Part shown: in pieces, positions 61,768 to 64,000 of the stretch
Position numbering within the stretch: position 1 is the first letter of the stretch
Layout of the letters: each line of letters begins with the position of its first letter
Assembly (NCBI RefSeq): GCF_015999265.1
Contig: NZ_JAEAGR010000003.1
Coordinates: 295,627 to 359,626 of the forward strand
Source of the DNA: Mobilitalea sibirica
GTDB taxonomy: Bacteria; Bacillota; Clostridia; Lachnospirales; Lachnospiraceae
Direction of reading: 5' to 3'
Length of the DNA: 64,000 bases
The notes under the pieces: model-generated
Told to the model about the DNA's origin: nothing
The model's input: the letters and a program-made list of their open reading frames with translations, nothing else
The model's database searches: none
Position numbers and translations under genes: made by a program

Positions 61768-62078
61768 TCATTATTGTGGCGCAACTTTTTAATCAAATAT
61801 ATTGAGCAATATATATGAAAAGAATGGTTTAGAGATAGTAGAAGTAGAATGTTGTAAAGATTATGTCGCTTGTACGAATACTCCCGACATTAGTTTTTCA
61901 CAGAATATAGGATATTTAAAAGGTAAAGTTTTCTGATGATTCTCGAGACATGCAAATAATATTCAGATATGCTATCGGAAATTATACTCATAATAATATT
62001 GTTCATTAATAAGATTATCCAAGTATATGTATACCCATGGAAAAAGGGATGTTTTACTAATTGTAACGTTTATTTTTG
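61768..62078. other. Intergenic region upstream of the lipoprotein gene
   Basis: About 310 AT-rich bases with no gene or convincing structure seen. Confidence 0.4.
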
Positions 62079-62107
62079 TTGCCGAATAACGTAAATAGTG
62101 TTAAGAT
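62079..62107 (+). promoter_or_regulatory. Sigma-A promoter for the lipoprotein/PH-domain operon
   Basis: TTGCCG (62079-62084), 17-bp spacer, TAAGAT (62102-62107). Confidence 0.5.
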
Positions 62108-62178
62108 GATATCTGTAGTATCTTGTATTATTTCGTAAGGTTGTTATGAACATCAGTGAGAAATGGGGGCATCTACAA

Positions 62179-62895
62179 ATGAGAAAACTGGGTTTATTGA
62201 TTATGCTGATAACCGTGCTGTCATTAACAGGATGTATAAAGAAGTATCAATTGTCAGAGCAGGGTAGTGAAGTAGCTGCGGAATATATGGCAGGATTAAT
62301 ATTAAAACAGGATGAGGATTATAAATCGTCGTTACCCTCATATAATGAATTGGAAAAGCTTAAAGAGGAAGAGGTTGATACCAAGGAAGAGGAAAATGTA
62401 TCTCCGACACCAACTCCTGTCTTAGAAGATAGTAATGTAAGCGATCAAAATACCAATGAGAAAGATAGTGTAGCTGACACTTATACTTTAGCTGAAGTAA
62501 CAGGCCTGACTGATGTCGATATAAAATATATCGGATATAAACTATCGGAATATTATCCGGAGGATTTAACCAATGCATATTTTTCATTGACTCCTAGAGA
62601 AGGGAATCAATTACTGGTTGTTTCATTTTTAATTGAGAATAAATCACAGGATCTAAAGAGAATTGATTTAAGTAAATCAAAAATCACATATCAATTAGAT
62701 ATTAATGTTGGTTCTATCTTTAAACCATTACTAACACTGCTGGAAAACGACTTGCAGTATCTGGACATATCAATGAAAGCAGGTGCCAAAGAAGAGGTTC
62801 TTCTTATTTATGAAGTATCTAAGGATATTGACATGACAGATATTAACTTAATTGCATCCAAAGATAATAAGACAGAAATCATTAAAATCAAATAA
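62179..62895 (+). CDS. Lipoprotein of unknown function
   Basis: 238 residues from the ATG at 62179, chosen because it gives a standard lipoprotein signal peptide: MRKLGLLIMLITVLSLTGC, with the lipobox LTGC at residues 16-19. An ATG at 62146 would add 11 unneeded residues. A Thr/Pro/acidic linker (EEENVSPTPTPVLEDSN) follows, then a ~130-residue domain (LTDVDIKYIGYKLSEYYPED; LLVVSFLIENKSQDLKRIDL; AGAKEEVLLIYEVSKDIDMT). The domain looks like a DUF4352-type Ig-like fold. It is followed 17 bases later by the broken PH-domain gene. Confidence 0.75.
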   Translation: MRKLGLLIMLITVLSLTGCIKKYQLSEQGSEVAAEYMAGLILKQDEDYKSSLPSYNELEKLKEEEVDTKEEENVSPTPTPVLEDSNVSDQNTNEKDSVADTYTLAEVTGLTDVDIKYIGYKLSEYYPEDLTNAYFSLTPREGNQLLVVSFLIENKSQDLKRIDLSKSKITYQLDINVGSIFKPLLTLLENDLQYLDISMKAGAKEEVLLIYEVSKDIDMTDINLIASKDNKTEIIKIK

Positions 62896-62912
62896 TATAA
62901 AGGGGTCGGGAT

Positions 62913-63293
62913 ATGAACTTTGTAGAAAGAAAACGAACAAAATTATTTGGATAACCGTTAAGCTTCACAAAATATTCCATATCGGAAGAAAAGCTTACGA
63001 TTACAACCGGATTCTTAAGTATTACAGAAGATGATGCTTTCATGTATAAGATTCAGGATGTCAGATTAACCAGAAGCTTAACCGAGCGAATGTTTAAATT
63101 AGGGACAATCATATGTTACACAGGCGATACGACTCATCCCGAATTGGTGTTATATCATATTAAAAATGCAAGCAAAATAAAAGATTTTATAATGCTTTCA
63201 TCGGAAGAAGCCAGAAGAAAGAGGAGAGCCCTTCATACCTTAAACATAGATGCAGAGGAATTAGAGGAAGTGGGATTGGAAGAAATAAACTAA
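62913..63293 (+). pseudogene. PH-domain (bPH2) protein gene interrupted by one in-frame stop
   Basis: From the ATG at 62913 the frame reads MNFVERKRTKLFG, then TAA at 62952-62954. It continues in the same frame with PLSFTKYSISEEKLTITTGF, LSITEDDAFMYKIQDVRLTR and SLTERMFKLGTIICYTGDTT to a normal end at 63293. The whole 126-codon sequence matches the small bPH2-type PH-domain proteins of Lachnospiraceae, in which a Leu/Trp-like codon stands at the stop position. A single base change (for example TTA to TAA) explains it. The internal ATG at 63042 has no SD. Confidence 0.75.
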
Positions 63294-63407
63294 TGAAATT
63301 ATACGGTTTGGCTCTTGACAATATTCGTTTCTTTATGTAAAATAAAAATCCGCCGTTGAGGAGCGACCACAGAATTTCAAGATATAAAATATATATAAAA
63401 TAAGTGG

Positions 63408-63436
63408 TTGACATAAAACGACGGTCATGATATACT
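63408..63436 (+). promoter_or_regulatory. rrs: rRNA operon promoter
   Basis: TTGACA (63408-63413), 17-bp spacer, TATACT (63431-63436), preceded by an A/T-rich stretch (63381-63402) that could serve as an UP element. Transcription would begin near 63444, about 330 bases before 16S. Confidence 0.75.
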
Positions 63437-63773
63437 AAAAAAGTTGACGGCAAAACGAAGCGTGTCAGCAAAGTATCATAAAGATATAATAAATAATTAA
63501 ATGAACCTTGATAATTGAACAGTGAAACAACCCTGAAAATTCTAAAAATATGGAGTTATCACATGGCTCCAAAAATAGATTTTCATTATAAGTATTAGTG
63601 TCTCGTCAGAGACGATAATACTTTACGAACCGTATTTGGTATTGAGTAATCAATAACAGATACACCACAAAAACAGTAAAGATAACAGGATTGCTTGAAC
63701 AACCATTAGGTTGTAACGATTAATCAGAATTGATTAATCAAGGCTAGAGTTTATCTGACTGGTTCAAACACTT
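63437..63773 (+). promoter_or_regulatory. rrs: 16S rRNA leader
   Basis: Contains a boxA-like antitermination element (CCTTGATAATTGAACAGTG, about 63507-63525). It also has a strong local hairpin AAGTATTAGTGTCTC / GAGACGATAATACTT at about 63590-63624. Sequence just before 16S (GATTAATC repeats at 63717-63740) probably forms part of the RNase III processing stem whose other half lies beyond the window. Confidence 0.6.

Positions 63774-64000
<227 letters not shown>

Noticed and set aside
62852..63034. 60-codon frame spanning the lipoprotein end and the PH-domain start
   Set aside because: It is out of frame with both real genes, and the PH-domain frame explains the same DNA much better despite its stop.

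Overview
The window comes from the chromosome of a low-GC, spore-forming, anaerobic member of the Lachnospiraceae (Clostridium cluster XIVa). Evidence is the start of a 16S rRNA gene at the right edge with lachnospiral signature, the sporulation genes spoIVB and spo0A, a CotF-type spore coat protein, rubrerythrin, and AGGAGG-type ribosome binding sites throughout. No plasmid or complete prophage is visible. No tRNA gene or CRISPR array was recognised.

Layout. 1-4.6 kb: the tail of a heavy-metal P-type ATPase, then a very large secreted protein of tandem bacterial Ig-like (Big2) domains. 5-9.6 kb: recN-spoIVB-spo0A, the conserved clostridial/bacillar order. 9.9-11 kb: a two-gene spore-coat-like operon with a 57-bp tandem repeat. 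11.2-12.9 kb: a Na/Pi symporter. 13-18.4 kb: the lower glycolysis cluster gap-pgk-tpiA-gpmI (no enolase). 18.5-22.5 kb: secG-rnr-smpB-ssrA, that is protein export plus the trans-translation/RNase R ribosome rescue set, with tmRNA tag ADDNLAYAA.

22.5-35.1 kb is accessory in character. It begins with a decayed tyrosine integrase just downstream of ssrA, a classic integration site, then holds gene fragments (VOC/PhnB-like, DUF4287-like, others), DUF4256, an unusual RibD-like/RibBA-like gene pair, a PAS protein, an esterase, a MATE exporter, a truncated BFD-like ferredoxin, DUF4317, a GNAT, and a 218-bp MITE-like element. The rib pair is the most interesting item: RibD has lost all three zinc ligands of its deaminase domain, and RibBA has lost the catalytic residues of its DHBP synthase domain, while the reductase and GTP cyclohydrolase II domains look intact. 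The pair would carry out GTP ring opening plus reduction only.

35.1-63.3 kb: a Ca-type P-ATPase, a VanW protein, a yhbD/bactofilin operon with a clear palindromic operator over its promoter, an ECF sigma/anti-sigma pair, several GNAT acetyltransferases, rubrerythrin, azoreductase, a Nei/Fpg-like protein lacking the catalytic N-terminal proline, DUF2935, TauE, an orphan membrane-anchored sugar-binding protein, an RsgA-type ribosomal GTPase behind a roughly 500-nt leader with a 10-codon peptide and terminator hairpins (a probable attenuator), an OmpR-type two-component pair, a lipoprotein, and a PH-domain gene broken by one in-frame stop. 63.3-64 kb: an rRNA operon promoter, leader and the first ~227 bases of 16S rRNA.
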